From positions 1 through 32,932 of the forward strand of contig JBKCEW010000136.1 in the NCBI GenBank assembly GCA_046304235.1: a stretch of DNA of 32,932 nt, read 5' to 3'. Positions 14,326 to 22,855 of the stretch are shown here, in pieces (the stretch's first letter is position 1; each line of letters starts with the position of its first letter). The position numbers were made by a program, and so were the translations under genes. The notes below the pieces were generated by a model. It saw only the letters and a list, made by a program, of their open reading frames with translations, was not told the origin of the DNA and did not search any database. Origin of the DNA: CANHVK01 sp046304235 (GTDB lineage: Bacteria; Bacteroidota; Bacteroidia; Flavobacteriales_D; Crocinitomicaceae).

Positions 14326-17199
14326 ATGAGTGCATTTTCTGAAAGACACATTGGCTCAAATGATGCCGAAAAACAAGCGATGTTAGCTAAAATTGGAGCG
14401 AACTCAATTGCAGAATTAATAGACAAAACGATTCCTGCACCTATCCGTTTAGGTAGAGAATTAAACGTTTCTGATGCGTTAACTGAGCAGGAATATTTAT
14501 CACACGTAAATAAATTAGGTGCAAAAAATAAAGTTTTCAAGTCTTACATTGGTTTAGGGTATAATGATACGATTACACCATCTGTTATTTTGAGAAATGT
14601 TTTAGAAAATCCAGGATGGTATACTGCATATACTCCGTATCAAGCAGAAATTTCACAAGGTCGTTTAGAGGCGTTGTTGAATTTCCAAACCATGATTTTG
14701 GATTTAACAGGAATGGAAATTGCAAATGCATCTTTATTGGATGAAGCTACTGCTGCGTCTGAAGCGATGATCATGTTGTATAATTCTCGTTCTAGAAATG
14801 ACATTAAAGAAGGAAAAAATAAATTCTTCGTTTCTGAATTTTGTTTTCCTCAAACCATAGACGTTGTTCAAGGTAGAGCAGCTAATTTAGGAATTGAATT
14901 AGTTATTGCTGATCCTGAAACATTTGCTTTTGATGCTACTTTCTTTGGTGCATTAACTCAATATCCAGATGCATTAGGTCGCGTTCAAGATTTAGGAGCA
15001 TTCACTTCAAAAGCTCACGAAGCTGGTGTGAAAGTAGCTGTAGCTGCTGACATTATGTCTCTAGTATTATTAAAGTCTCCAGGAGAATTAGGTGCTGATG
15101 TAGTTTTAGGTTCTGCACAACGTTTTGGTGTTCCAATGGGTTATGGTGGTCCTCATGCTGCTTTCTTTGCTTGTAAAGATGAGTTCAAAAGAACGATTCC
15201 AGGGCGTATTATCGGTGTTTCAAAAGATGCAGATGATAATTTAGCTCTTCGTATGGCTTTACAAACTCGTGAGCAACATATTAAACGAGATAAAGCAACT
15301 TCTAATATTTGTACAGCACAAGCTTTATTAGCTGTAATGGCAAGTATGTATTCTGTTTATCACGGACCAAATGGGTTAAAAGAGATTGCAACTGATATTC
15401 ACAGCAAAGCGGTTACTGTTGCAAACGAATTGAAAAATTTAGGATATACAGTTAAATCTGATGCTTATTTCGATACTATTTGGGTTGAATTACCTTCAAC
15501 TGTTTCTGTTGCAACCTTAAAATACCAAACAGAAGCAAACGAAATCAATTTACGTTATGTGAATGATTCACATGTAACTATTAGTTTTGGTGAATCTATT
15601 ACAACCGAAGATTTAAATACGTTAGTGCGTGTATTTGCGCAAATAGCAGTTAAAACAAACAATGCTTTTGAAAAAACAACAGCAACTACTTTAACAACAA
15701 ACCACTTACGTACGGATGCAATTTTAACACATCCAACATTCAATACCCATCATTCTGAATCTCAAATGATGCGTTATTTGAAACGTTTAGAAAATAAAGA
15801 TTTGTCATTGGTTCACAGCATGATTCCATTAGGATCTTGTACGATGAAATTAAATGCTGCATCTGAATTGATGCCAATTACTAATCCTAATTTCGCTAAT
15901 ATGCACCCTTTCTGTCCTGTTGAACAAGCAGAAGGTTACCACGAAATGTTCCGCGAATTAGAAAAAGATTTGAGTGAATGTACAGGTTTTGCTGGTGTTT
16001 CATTACAGCCGAACTCTGGTGCACAAGGAGAATATGCAGGTTTAATGGTAATTAAAGCATATCATGAATCTCGTGGTGATTTCAATCGTAAACATATGAT
16101 TATTCCTTCATCTGCTCATGGTACAAACCCTGCGTCTGCTGTAATGGCTGGATTTGAAGTGGTTGTAACTGGTTGCGATGAAAATGGAAACATTGATATC
16201 GATGCATTGAGAGAAAAAGCAGTTGAATTAAAAGATACTTTAGCTGGATTAATGGTAACGTATCCATCTACACACGGTGTATTTGAAGAAGGTATTCGAG
16301 AAATTACTGCGATCATTCACGAAAATGGTGGTCAAGTATATATGGATGGCGCAAACATGAATGCTCAAGTTGGATTAACAAATCCAGGAAACATTGGGGC
16401 AGATGTTTGTCACTTAAACTTACACAAAACATTTGCTATTCCTCACGGTGGTGGTGGTCCAGGTATGGGACCAATCGGAGTAGGAGCACATTTGATTCCT
16501 TTCTTACCAGGAAGTCCATTAATTAAAGCGGGTGGTGAAAAAGCGATTCATGCTATTTCTGCTGCACCTTACGGAAGTGCTTTGATCTTATTGATTTCTT
16601 ATGGCTATATCAAAATGTTAGGAGCAAAAGGATTGAGAGAATCTACAGAAAATGCAATTTTAAACGCAAACTACATTGCTGCTGAATTGAAAAATCATTA
16701 TCCAATTTTGTATACAGGATCGAATGGTACTGTAGCGCATGAATTGATTTTAGATTGCCGTGAATTCAAGAAAACTGCAGATGTTGAGGTAGCTGATATG
16801 GCGAAACGTTTAATCGATTTCGGTTTCCATGCGCCAACTGTATCTTTCCCAGTAGCTGGAACATTGATGATTGAGCCAACAGAAAGTGAAGACAAAGCTG
16901 AATTAGACCGTTTCATTGAGGCGATGATTAAAATCAGAAAAGAAATCGCTGAAATAGAAAACGGACACGCTGATAAAGAAAATAACTTGTTGAAAAATGC
17001 ACCGCATACAGCAGATTGTATTATCAATAAAAACTGGAATTATCCATACACTCCGCAAGAAGCTGTTTATCCAGTAGCTTACTTAAAAGAGTTTAAATAT
17101 TGGGTGCCTGTTCGCCGTGTGGACAATGCTTTCGGAGATAGAAACCTAGTTTGTTCTTGTCCAAGTGTTGAAAGTTATATGAATGTGTTAGAAGCGTAG
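14326..17199 (+). CDS. gcvP: Glycine dehydrogenase (decarboxylating), P-protein of glycine cleavage system
   Basis: This 957-residue single-chain P-protein is a PLP enzyme that decarboxylates glycine and passes the aminomethyl group to the lipoyl arm of GcvH. The N-terminal half carries the inactive-type fold (ERHIGSNDAEKQAML, SYIGLGYNDT, TPYQAEISQGRLEAL, DEATAASEAM). The C-terminal half has the PLP-binding lysine K701 in NLHKTFAIPHGGGGPGMGP. GSCTMKLNA and SSAHGTNPASA are also typical. Full length and intact, with start at ATG 14326. gcvH and gcvT are not next to it, which is common. It is divergent from mutAB and followed by a REP-like hairpin and a strong terminator. Confidence 0.97.
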   Translation: MSAFSERHIGSNDAEKQAMLAKIGANSIAELIDKTIPAPIRLGRELNVSDALTEQEYLSHVNKLGAKNKVFKSYIGLGYNDTITPSVILRNVLENPGWYTAYTPYQAEISQGRLEALLNFQTMILDLTGMEIANASLLDEATAASEAMIMLYNSRSRNDIKEGKNKFFVSEFCFPQTIDVVQGRAANLGIELVIADPETFAFDATFFGALTQYPDALGRVQDLGAFTSKAHEAGVKVAVAADIMSLVLLKSPGELGADVVLGSAQRFGVPMGYGGPHAAFFACKDEFKRTIPGRIIGVSKDADDNLALRMALQTREQHIKRDKATSNICTAQALLAVMASMYSVYHGPNGLKEIATDIHSKAVTVANELKNLGYTVKSDAYFDTIWVELPSTVSVATLKYQTEANEINLRYVNDSHVTISFGESITTEDLNTLVRVFAQIAVKTNNAFEKTTATTLTTNHLRTDAILTHPTFNTHHSESQMMRYLKRLENKDLSLVHSMIPLGSCTMKLNAASELMPITNPNFANMHPFCPVEQAEGYHEMFRELEKDLSECTGFAGVSLQPNSGAQGEYAGLMVIKAYHESRGDFNRKHMIIPSSAHGTNPASAVMAGFEVVVTGCDENGNIDIDALREKAVELKDTLAGLMVTYPSTHGVFEEGIREITAIIHENGGQVYMDGANMNAQVGLTNPGNIGADVCHLNLHKTFAIPHGGGGPGMGPIGVGAHLIPFLPGSPLIKAGGEKAIHAISAAPYGSALILLISYGYIKMLGAKGLRESTENAILNANYIAAELKNHYPILYTGSNGTVAHELILDCREFKKTADVEVADMAKRLIDFGFHAPTVSFPVAGTLMIEPTESEDKAELDRFIEAMIKIRKEIAEIENGHADKENNLLKNAPHTADCIINKNWNYPYTPQEAVYPVAYLKEFKYWVPVRRVDNAFGDRNLVCSCPSVESYMNVLEA

Positions 17200-17200
17200 G

Positions 17201-17250
17201 CTTCGATAAGTTGTTGTGACACTTTTTTGTCACATTGAGCTTGTCGAAAT
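17201..17250. repeat. REP-like imperfect palindrome after gcvP
   Basis: Arm 17202-17221 (TTCGATAAGTTGTTGTGACA) pairs imperfectly with 17228-17248 (TGTCACATT, GAGCTTGTCGAA), leaving a short CTTTTT loop. An alternative fold pairs GTCACATT (17229-17236) with AATGTGAC. It begins two bases after the gcvP stop and lies before the true terminator. The core TGAGcTTgTCGAAaTG recurs as TGAGgTTcTCGAAgTG at 20363-20378. It resembles short dispersed intergenic palindromes seen in many bacteria; the family is not identified. Confidence 0.65.
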
Positions 17251-17267
17251 GTGACTTAAATATTCAA

Positions 17268-17298
17268 AAAAAGGGAGAATGAAATGTTCTCCCTTTTT
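17268..17298. terminator. Bidirectional intrinsic terminator
   Basis: AAAAAGGGAGAA (17268-17279) pairs perfectly with TTCTCCCTTTTT (17287-17298) around loop TGAAATG, giving a 12-bp stem with A and T tracts at its ends. It separates gcvP (+) from the convergent small membrane-protein gene (-). Confidence 0.9.
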
Positions 17299-17311
17299 GT
17301 TTTATATAACA

Positions 17312-17632
17312 TTATAATTTTCTACTCCCCCTCAAATACACTCGATACGCCCACAATCCTGGTAAACCTAAAATGACAATTAAAGCAAGAATGTATCCTT
17401 TAGGTAGTAAATAGAAATCAATCACTCCTAGTTTTTCTAACTGTTCTTTATCAGCGCCAATTCCCAAGAAATAGGAAAGACTGATATTTGCTTTTTCTTT
17501 CCAAGTTTTCATTCCTAATTGAAAAACGATTTCGCCATCAAATAAGTTGATGGGGAATAGGAAAAAGATACAGCAAGAGATGATTACTCCTAGCGCAAAT
17601 ACAAACCAAGGGTTTTGTAGTTTTTGTTTCAT
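17312..17632 (-). CDS. Small two-helix membrane protein of unknown function
   Basis: This 106-residue protein has two hydrophobic segments, about residues 9-29 (WFVFALGVIISCCIFFLF) and 79-97 (YILALIVILGLPGLWAY), with a basic C-terminus (RVYLRGSRKL). The loop between them (~50 residues) is soluble and contains SYFLGIG. I recognise no family. It is downstream of the histidine kinase gene on the same strand, separated by 75 bases that include a palindromic element, so co-transcription is possible but not certain. Base composition does not differ from its neighbours. Confidence 0.65.
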   Translation of the reverse strand: MKQKLQNPWFVFALGVIISCCIFFLFPINLFDGEIVFQLGMKTWKEKANISLSYFLGIGADKEQLEKLGVIDFYLLPKGYILALIVILGLPGLWAYRVYLRGSRKL

Positions 17633-17660
17633 AGTGGTTTTTATTTCATTAGTTTATCAC

Positions 17661-17687
17661 CTCCCTTAATCCCTCCTCAAGGAGGGA
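17661..17687. repeat. CT-rich palindromic intergenic element
   Basis: CTCCCTTAA is followed by the palindrome TCCCTCCT-CA-AGGAGGGA (17670-17687), an 8-bp perfect stem. It lies between the histidine kinase gene and the small membrane-protein gene (both minus). On the other strand it reads GGAGGGATTAAGGGAGGTGA, similar to GGAGGGAGGATTGAGGAGGGTGA at 20378-20400. It could act as a weak transcript-end hairpin or be a degenerate mobile repeat. Confidence 0.5.
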
Positions 17688-17707
17688 AAATGAGCAGAAT
17701 TTAATTT

Positions 17708-19252
17708 TTATTTTCTTAATGTTATTCTAAAAGTAGTTCCTTTATCTGGTTCCGAATGTAGAACAAATACATTTCCTTTGTGGTATTCTTTAATGATGCG
17801 TTTTACCAAAGAAAGGCCAAGTCCCCAACCGCGTTTTTTGGTAGTAAATCCCGGTTTGAAAATGGTTTTAAACTGGTTATGAGGTATTCCTTTTCCTGTG
17901 TCCTGTATGTCGATGTGAACTTCGTTTTCAGTAGTGTGTATGTCTATTTTTAATTGCCCTTCGGTTTCCATAGAGTCAACAGCATTTTTGCAAATATTTT
18001 CAATTACCCACTCAATTAGTGCAGGATTATGTGGAACTAATATTTCCGAGGAAGTTGACGAAAATTCAAATCCTATTTTACTCGAAACACGTGTTTTCAG
18101 GTAATTAAAAACAGTGGAAACCGTTTGATTAATGTCTTTATTTTCCAGCTGTGTTGAAGATCCAATTTTCGAAAAACGATTAGCAACTTGTTCTAAACGA
18201 GCTACGTCTTTTTGCATTTCTGAGGCAATTGAAGGATCCAGATCTATGCTTTCTAAATATTGTACCCAAGCCAACAAAGAGGAGAGTGGTGTTCCCAATT
18301 GATGAGCTGTTTCTTTAGCCATACCAGCCCAAACTTGATTTTGTTCTGCTTTACGGAATGTGTTCAAAATTAGATAACCAACAAAAATAAATAGAGTAAA
18401 AATGATGAATTGAATATATGGAAAAAATTGTAATTGTTTTAACTCGGGACTATCATCGTAATATAGTAAACTATTTTGTTTTGAACTAAATATAATTGGT
18501 ATTGGATTGTTATTTTTCTTTAATCGGTTGATGTGTTCAGAAATCTTTTGAGTTGATATACCTGGAATATTTGATGCGATCATTTCTTTATTTTCGGCAT
18601 TTACTAAAAGTACAGGAACAGCACCTTTATTGGTTTTTAATTCTTTATTAAACGCTTTGATTAAGGAGTCACGGTTATTTTCTAGTTTTGTGATTTCTTT
18701 AGAATCTGTATAAGCACAAATTATTGTCCAATTTTTATCAATTTCTATGCTGATTTGATTTTTCCATGAGTTTGCAATGTGAATCAAACGCTTGTTAAAT
18801 AAAATTCTTAGCACACTATCTTTTTGATGAATGTGTTGTTTTTTGAAGTCATTATAATCAAAACCTAAATTTTTAAATTCACTAACTTCTTTACTTTGGT
18901 TATCATAGAGTATTACTGGAATATTTACATTATTTCCAATAATTTTAAATGGAAGTTCATAATCAGGCATATTATTTCCATCAATGGGTTTTAGAATTTG
19001 TTTGATAGCCAATGCCCAAAGCTCCATTTTATCTTTTTCTAGGTCTCTGAGTTGAGTAAATGTCTGATTTGTAAGCTGAACCAATTCGGCTTTTTTCTTG
19101 ATTGCTTCTGCCCATTGAGTTACACGATAACGCTCTCGAATGCTTACTTTCTGTACAATCGTATTAGAAAAATATAAGGATAGTGCTATCAAAATCAATG
19201 CAATTGATAATAATCCAATTTTCCAACGTTGTTTTTTAGAATACAGATTCAT
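17708..19252 (-). CDS. Orphan membrane sensor histidine kinase
   Basis: This 514-residue kinase has a first membrane helix near residues 13-30 and a ~250-residue extracytoplasmic sensor region. A second helix follows near 277-297 (YIQFIIFTLFIFVGYLIL). The dimerisation/phosphoacceptor box is AKETAHQLGTPLSSLLAW with H317. The ATPase domain has the N box (VIENICKNAVDSM), the G1 box DTGKGIP, an F box (FKPGFTTK) and the G2 box WGLGLSLVKRII. All catalytic boxes are intact. The sensor region matches no domain I recognise. No response regulator gene is nearby, so its partner is elsewhere. It is divergent from the PfkB-kinase gene across 152 bases holding promoter elements for both. Confidence 0.92.
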   Translation of the reverse strand: MNLYSKKQRWKIGLLSIALILIALSLYFSNTIVQKVSIRERYRVTQWAEAIKKKAELVQLTNQTFTQLRDLEKDKMELWALAIKQILKPIDGNNMPDYELPFKIIGNNVNIPVILYDNQSKEVSEFKNLGFDYNDFKKQHIHQKDSVLRILFNKRLIHIANSWKNQISIEIDKNWTIICAYTDSKEITKLENNRDSLIKAFNKELKTNKGAVPVLLVNAENKEMIASNIPGISTQKISEHINRLKKNNNPIPIIFSSKQNSLLYYDDSPELKQLQFFPYIQFIIFTLFIFVGYLILNTFRKAEQNQVWAGMAKETAHQLGTPLSSLLAWVQYLESIDLDPSIASEMQKDVARLEQVANRFSKIGSSTQLENKDINQTVSTVFNYLKTRVSSKIGFEFSSTSSEILVPHNPALIEWVIENICKNAVDSMETEGQLKIDIHTTENEVHIDIQDTGKGIPHNQFKTIFKPGFTTKKRGWGLGLSLVKRIIKEYHKGNVFVLHSEPDKGTTFRITLRK

Positions 19253-19268
19253 AGTAAGGTAGTCTGTT

Positions 19269-19276
19269 CAAAGATA
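19269..19276 (-). promoter_or_regulatory. Promoter -7 element for the histidine kinase gene (TATCTTTG)
   Basis: On the minus strand TATCTTTG fits TAnnTTTG and ends 16 bases before the kinase ATG. No clear TTG is seen at the -33 position. Confidence 0.42.
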
Positions 19277-19345
19277 AATAAAAATAATCCGTATAGAATT
19301 AAGCATAAATAAAACCCTCAATCAGTGAACTTAAATCGTATTTTA

Positions 19346-19379
19346 TTTGTTGCAATTAGTGAGTAAAGTCGTAAATTTG
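19346..19379 (+). promoter_or_regulatory. Promoter of the PfkB-DUF349 region (TTTGTTG, 19 bp, TAAATTTG)
   Basis: TTTGTTG (19346-19352) is followed after exactly 19 bases by TAAATTTG (19372-19379). This is the textbook spacing of the Bacteroidota sigma-A promoter, with its TTG -33 box and TAnnTTTG -7 box. It lies 25 bases before the ATG at 19405. It is the best promoter in the window. Confidence 0.75.
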
Positions 19380-19404
19380 GTTTAAATTTTTTAGAAAACA
19401 CAAC

Positions 19405-20334
19405 ATGAGTTTATTAACAGTAGGAAGCGTTGCCTTTGACGCAATAGAAACACCTTTCGGTAAAACAGATAAAATTATAGGTGGAGCAGGAACATACATT
19501 GCATTATCATCTTCATTTTTCAAAAAAAATCAAAACATAGTTTCAGTTGTAGGCGGTGATTTTCCACAAGAAATGTTGGACTTGTTGTCGAGCAAAGGAG
19601 TTGATTTAAATGGTTTACAAATCAAAAAAGACGAGAAAACGTTTTTTTGGTCAGGTAAATACCATAATGATATGAACACCCGTGATACGTTGATTACAGA
19701 ATTGAACGTATTAGAAAATTTTGATCCAATTATTCCAGCTGAATATCAAGGGACAGAATATTTAATGTTAGGGAATTTAAGTCCGCAAGTACAACGTGCA
19801 GTAATAGAGCGTTTGACAGAAAGACCAAAATTAATCGCTATGGATACCATGAATTTTTGGATGGATATCGCATTGGATGAATTGAAAAAAACGATGGCAT
19901 TGGTGGATGTGTTAATCATCAATGATGAGGAAGCAAGACAATTGTCAGGTGAAAGTTCATTGGTAAAAGCTTCAAAAGTGATTCGTTCATTTGGTCCAAA
20001 ATACTTGATTATTAAAAAAGGAGAACACGGAGCGTTGTTATTCCATGAAGATAAAGTTTTCTTTGCACCGGCATTACCATTAGAAGAGGTATTCGATCCA
20101 ACAGGTGCAGGAGATACGTTTGCAGGTGGATTTATGGGCTTCCTTGCTAGTACAGATGATATTTCTTTTGAAAATATGAAACGTGCTATCATTGCTGGTT
20201 CTGCATTAGCATCTTTTTGTGTTGAGAAATTCGGAACACAACGTTTGGAAGAAATTAACCAACAAGACCTTGACAATAGAATTCAAGAGTTTGTTGCGTT
20301 ATCAAATTTTGAAATGGTATATCAAGCAAATTAA
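19405..20334 (+). CDS. PfkB-family sugar/nucleoside kinase
   Basis: This 309-residue kinase of the ribokinase superfamily phosphorylates a sugar or nucleoside with ATP. The N-terminal glycine pair is in IIGGAGTYIALSSSFF. The C-terminal signature is DPTGAGDTFAGGFMGF (residues 231-246), with catalytic base D237. INDEEARQLSG and IKKGEHGALLF are also typical. Length is normal for the family. The substrate cannot be read from sequence. It has its own promoter. The next gene on the same strand starts 93 bases after its stop, with a repeat-like element between. Confidence 0.92.
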   Translation: MSLLTVGSVAFDAIETPFGKTDKIIGGAGTYIALSSSFFKKNQNIVSVVGGDFPQEMLDLLSSKGVDLNGLQIKKDEKTFFWSGKYHNDMNTRDTLITELNVLENFDPIIPAEYQGTEYLMLGNLSPQVQRAVIERLTERPKLIAMDTMNFWMDIALDELKKTMALVDVLIINDEEARQLSGESSLVKASKVIRSFGPKYLIIKKGEHGALLFHEDKVFFAPALPLEEVFDPTGAGDTFAGGFMGFLASTDDISFENMKRAIIAGSALASFCVEKFGTQRLEEINQQDLDNRIQEFVALSNFEMVYQAN

Positions 20335-20360
20335 TATTTTTATTCTTTCTCCCTTTTAAT

Positions 20361-20400
20361 ACTGAGGTTCTCGAAGTGGAGGGAGGATTGAGGAGGGTGA
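20361..20400. repeat. Degenerate mosaic repeat between pfkB-type gene and DUF349 gene
   Basis: ACTGAGGTTCTCGAAGTG (20361-20378) shares TGAGsTTsTCGAArTG with the REP-like element after gcvP. The following GGAGGGAGGATTGAGGAGGG (20378-20397) resembles the reverse strand of the element at 17661-17687. It is GC-richer than the surrounding intergenic DNA and joins both motifs head to tail. It carries no TAnnTTTG promoter motif. Confidence 0.5.
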
Positions 20401-20427
20401 CTTCCTTTGACTCTAACTAAATCAATT

Positions 20428-22140
20428 ATGGAAAAGAAAGATTTCGTAGTAAAATTACAAGGATTAACTTCAACAGAAGACGTATTATCTGTATCACGCG
20501 ATGTCAATGAATTACGTTCGCAATTTGAAGATTTTTGTTTAGAAGAAGAACGTAAAAAGCAAGTTGCCTTGTTGGAAGCTCAGGCAAATGGTGAACAAGT
20601 AGAATTTGTAAATGAGCCAGATGCGATAAAAGAAGAATTTTATGCGATTTATACTGAGTACAAGGAAAAAAGAAATAAAATAGTTTCTGAACAAAAGCTA
20701 GAGCAGGAGACGAACCTTCGTAAGAAAAAACATTTAATCGAAAGATTGAAAGAGTTAATTGCAAATGAAGAAAATATTGGCGCTGCAGTTAGTACATACA
20801 AGGAGATTCACGAATCGTGGAAAGTTGTTGGAGAGATTCCACGAGAGAAACGTCAAGACATTCATTCTGAGTATTCTAAATTATTAGAATCATTCTTTTT
20901 TAATTTAAAGATTTATAAAGAATTAAAAGATCATGATTTTAAACGAAATTTACAGTTAAAGAAAGAAATTATTCAGAAAGTAGAGACTTTGTTTCAATCT
21001 GAAAATATCAAAGAATTAGAAGCACAAATCAAATTATATCAAAATGAATTTGATGAGGTAGGTCCAGTTGCTAGAGAGCTTTGGGAAGAAATTAAGGAAC
21101 AGTATTGGACTGCTGTAAAAGCGGTTTATAAAAAGATCAGTGAATTTTATGAATTAAGAAAATCAGCACAACGAGAAAATATTGACAAAAAACAGGCGTT
21201 AGTTGCAGGTGTTGAATTGCTTACACAACAAGTAGATACATTTCAAACTACCAAAGATTGGGAGAACGCTACACAAACGCTTTTAGGTTTACAAGAAACA
21301 TGGAAAACAGTTGGTATTGGACCAAAAAAGGAAAATGAAGAAATTTGGGTTTCATTCAGAGGTGCTTGTGATGCTTTCTTTGAAATGAAAAGAGCATTTT
21401 ATCAAGTTATTAGGGAAAAATTTGATGTAATTGCTGAAAAGAAACAAGCGATTATTAACAAATTGGAACTGTTGAAAGATAGCACTGATTGGAAAGTTAC
21501 TACTGAAAAAGTTCTACGTTTACAGGAAGATTGGAAAAAATTAGGAAGTGCTGGTCAGCGAAACGAACAAAAACTTTGGAGAGAATTTAGAAGTTTGTGT
21601 GATGCATTTTTTGATAATAAAAAGAAACATTTTGAAAATGAGGACAAAACTAATGTGGAAAATTTAGAATTGAAAAAAGCATTAGTTACTGAAATTGAAT
21701 CTTATGTAGTAAGTGAAGATAAGCAACAAGTGATTCAAGATTTGAAAGCATTTGCGAATCGTTTCAATGCAATTGGTAAAGTTCCTTTTAAAGAAAAAGA
21801 TGCTATATATCAATCTTATAAAAAAGCAATTGAAGCACACTATACGAAAATCAAATTGGAAGGTGAGGAGAAAGCAAAAGTGTTGTTCGAAGCACATTTA
21901 GATACCTTGAAAGCAAATCCAAATGCTTCTAAATTGATTGAAAAAGAACGTCGTGATTTAGAACAGCAAATTACCAAACAACAACAAGAGATTACTCAAT
22001 TGGAAAACAACCTTGGATTTGTATCTCGTTCGAAGGCAGGTGATGCATTACGAAAAGATGTCGAACACAAAATTTCAATTGCGAAAAATAGAATTAAGGA
22101 TATGAAAAATAAAATTAAGTTATTGACTATAAATGAATAA
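20428..22140 (+). CDS. DUF349 repeat protein
   Basis: This 570-residue, highly charged, helical cytoplasmic protein contains at least five DUF349-type repeats. Each is marked by a W-K/G-x-VG core: SWKVVGEIPREKRQDI (~130), EVGPVARELWEEIKEQYW (~215), TWKTVGIGPKKENEEIWVSF (~295), DWKKLGSAGQRNEQKLWREF (~370) and FNAIGKVPFKEKDAIYQSY (~450). The last ~80 residues are a coiled coil (QQITKQQQEITQLENNL). DUF349 proteins are widespread in Bacteroidota; no reaction is known to me. I chose the ATG at 20428 (MEKKDFVVK); the open frame also runs from a TTG at 20407. The 3' end overlaps the next gene by eight bases. Confidence 0.88.
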   Translation: MEKKDFVVKLQGLTSTEDVLSVSRDVNELRSQFEDFCLEEERKKQVALLEAQANGEQVEFVNEPDAIKEEFYAIYTEYKEKRNKIVSEQKLEQETNLRKKKHLIERLKELIANEENIGAAVSTYKEIHESWKVVGEIPREKRQDIHSEYSKLLESFFFNLKIYKELKDHDFKRNLQLKKEIIQKVETLFQSENIKELEAQIKLYQNEFDEVGPVARELWEEIKEQYWTAVKAVYKKISEFYELRKSAQRENIDKKQALVAGVELLTQQVDTFQTTKDWENATQTLLGLQETWKTVGIGPKKENEEIWVSFRGACDAFFEMKRAFYQVIREKFDVIAEKKQAIINKLELLKDSTDWKVTTEKVLRLQEDWKKLGSAGQRNEQKLWREFRSLCDAFFDNKKKHFENEDKTNVENLELKKALVTEIESYVVSEDKQQVIQDLKAFANRFNAIGKVPFKEKDAIYQSYKKAIEAHYTKIKLEGEEKAKVLFEAHLDTLKANPNASKLIEKERRDLEQQITKQQQEITQLENNLGFVSRSKAGDALRKDVEHKISIAKNRIKDMKNKIKLLTINE

Positions 22141-22810
22141 GTCTATCAATATTTTCTTGGTTTTATCTATAATTCCTGCCATTGCTTTTTCGATAGTAGT
22201 GGGATTTGACATCTCCATTGAATTTTTAAGAACCAGTGGAAAGTTTATTCCTTATCAGAAAACGATTTTTGCTTCTTTTGCCGCTTTGTTTTTTTTAATG
22301 GGGATTAGAAGAACTTCAAAACGTTGGTCAGGTATTCGTATGGTGAATCAAATTGCCAAGTTTCAATGGAATGAACCTATTGACAGACAACGAGTAACGC
22401 AAGTAAATTTATACTTGATTATTGAAGCAGTGATTCATTTTATGGTTTCATTGGTATTTTTAATTTTAACCCCAAAATCGATTTGGATATCTTGTGTGTT
22501 TTTTGCATTGGGTTTAGATCACTTGATTTTTTGTATTGTTGGAAATGTCAAAAAACTATGGCGTGTTGGTGTTACTAATAAGGCCGTTGTAGTAGCTGAT
22601 AGAGATTTTAAAGTATTGTATTTTTCTGGATTAAGAAAGGTCTCCGTTCATCAACAAAGTATCTTTTTTGATTATATTAAAGAATTACAATTATCTTTTC
22701 CAATACAATCAATTAAACCTGAAAATAGACAATCATTTGTAGCCCAACTCGAAGAAAAAGTCGATCGAGATAAGGTTTTCTTTTCTGAAAGTTTTAAAGA
22801 TTTTAAATAA
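22133..22810 (+). CDS. Four-helix membrane protein of unknown function
   Basis: This 225-residue protein has four hydrophobic segments, about residues 5-25, 44-60, 92-112 and 116-137. A soluble C-terminal part (~145-225) follows, with alternating beta-like stretches (KAVVVADRDFKVLYFSGLRKVSV, QQSIFFDYIKELQL). I recognise no family or catalytic motif. Its ATG lies eight bases inside the end of the DUF349 gene, which points to translational coupling and a shared role. A strong hairpin closes the unit. Confidence 0.75.
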   Translation: MNKSINIFLVLSIIPAIAFSIVVGFDISIEFLRTSGKFIPYQKTIFASFAALFFLMGIRRTSKRWSGIRMVNQIAKFQWNEPIDRQRVTQVNLYLIIEAVIHFMVSLVFLILTPKSIWISCVFFALGLDHLIFCIVGNVKKLWRVGVTNKAVVVADRDFKVLYFSGLRKVSVHQQSIFFDYIKELQLSFPIQSIKPENRQSFVAQLEEKVDRDKVFFSESFKDFK

Positions 22811-22811
22811 G

Positions 22812-22835
22812 AAAGGCTACCGAAAGGTAGCCTTT
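22812..22835. terminator. Bidirectional intrinsic terminator with GAAA tetraloop
   Basis: AAAGGCTACC (22812-22821) and GGTAGCCTTT (22826-22835) form a perfect 10-bp stem closed by a GAAA tetraloop and followed by more T. It lies between convergent genes (DUF349 unit on +, LOG-family gene on -). Confidence 0.92.
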
Positions 22836-22855
22836 TTATGTTGTGGTTGATTTTT

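Noticed and set aside
16698..17027. 109-residue open frame antisense to gcvP
   Set aside because: A shadow of a conserved enzyme-coding region with no independent signals.
19746..20276. 176-residue open frame antisense to the PfkB gene
   Set aside because: Composition is that of a shadow frame (serine and asparagine rich, no domain), and the plus-strand kinase has its complete motif set.
20407..20427. Upstream TTG start for the DUF349 gene
   Set aside because: The ATG at 20428 gives a normal N-terminus, while the TTG is close to the repeat element.
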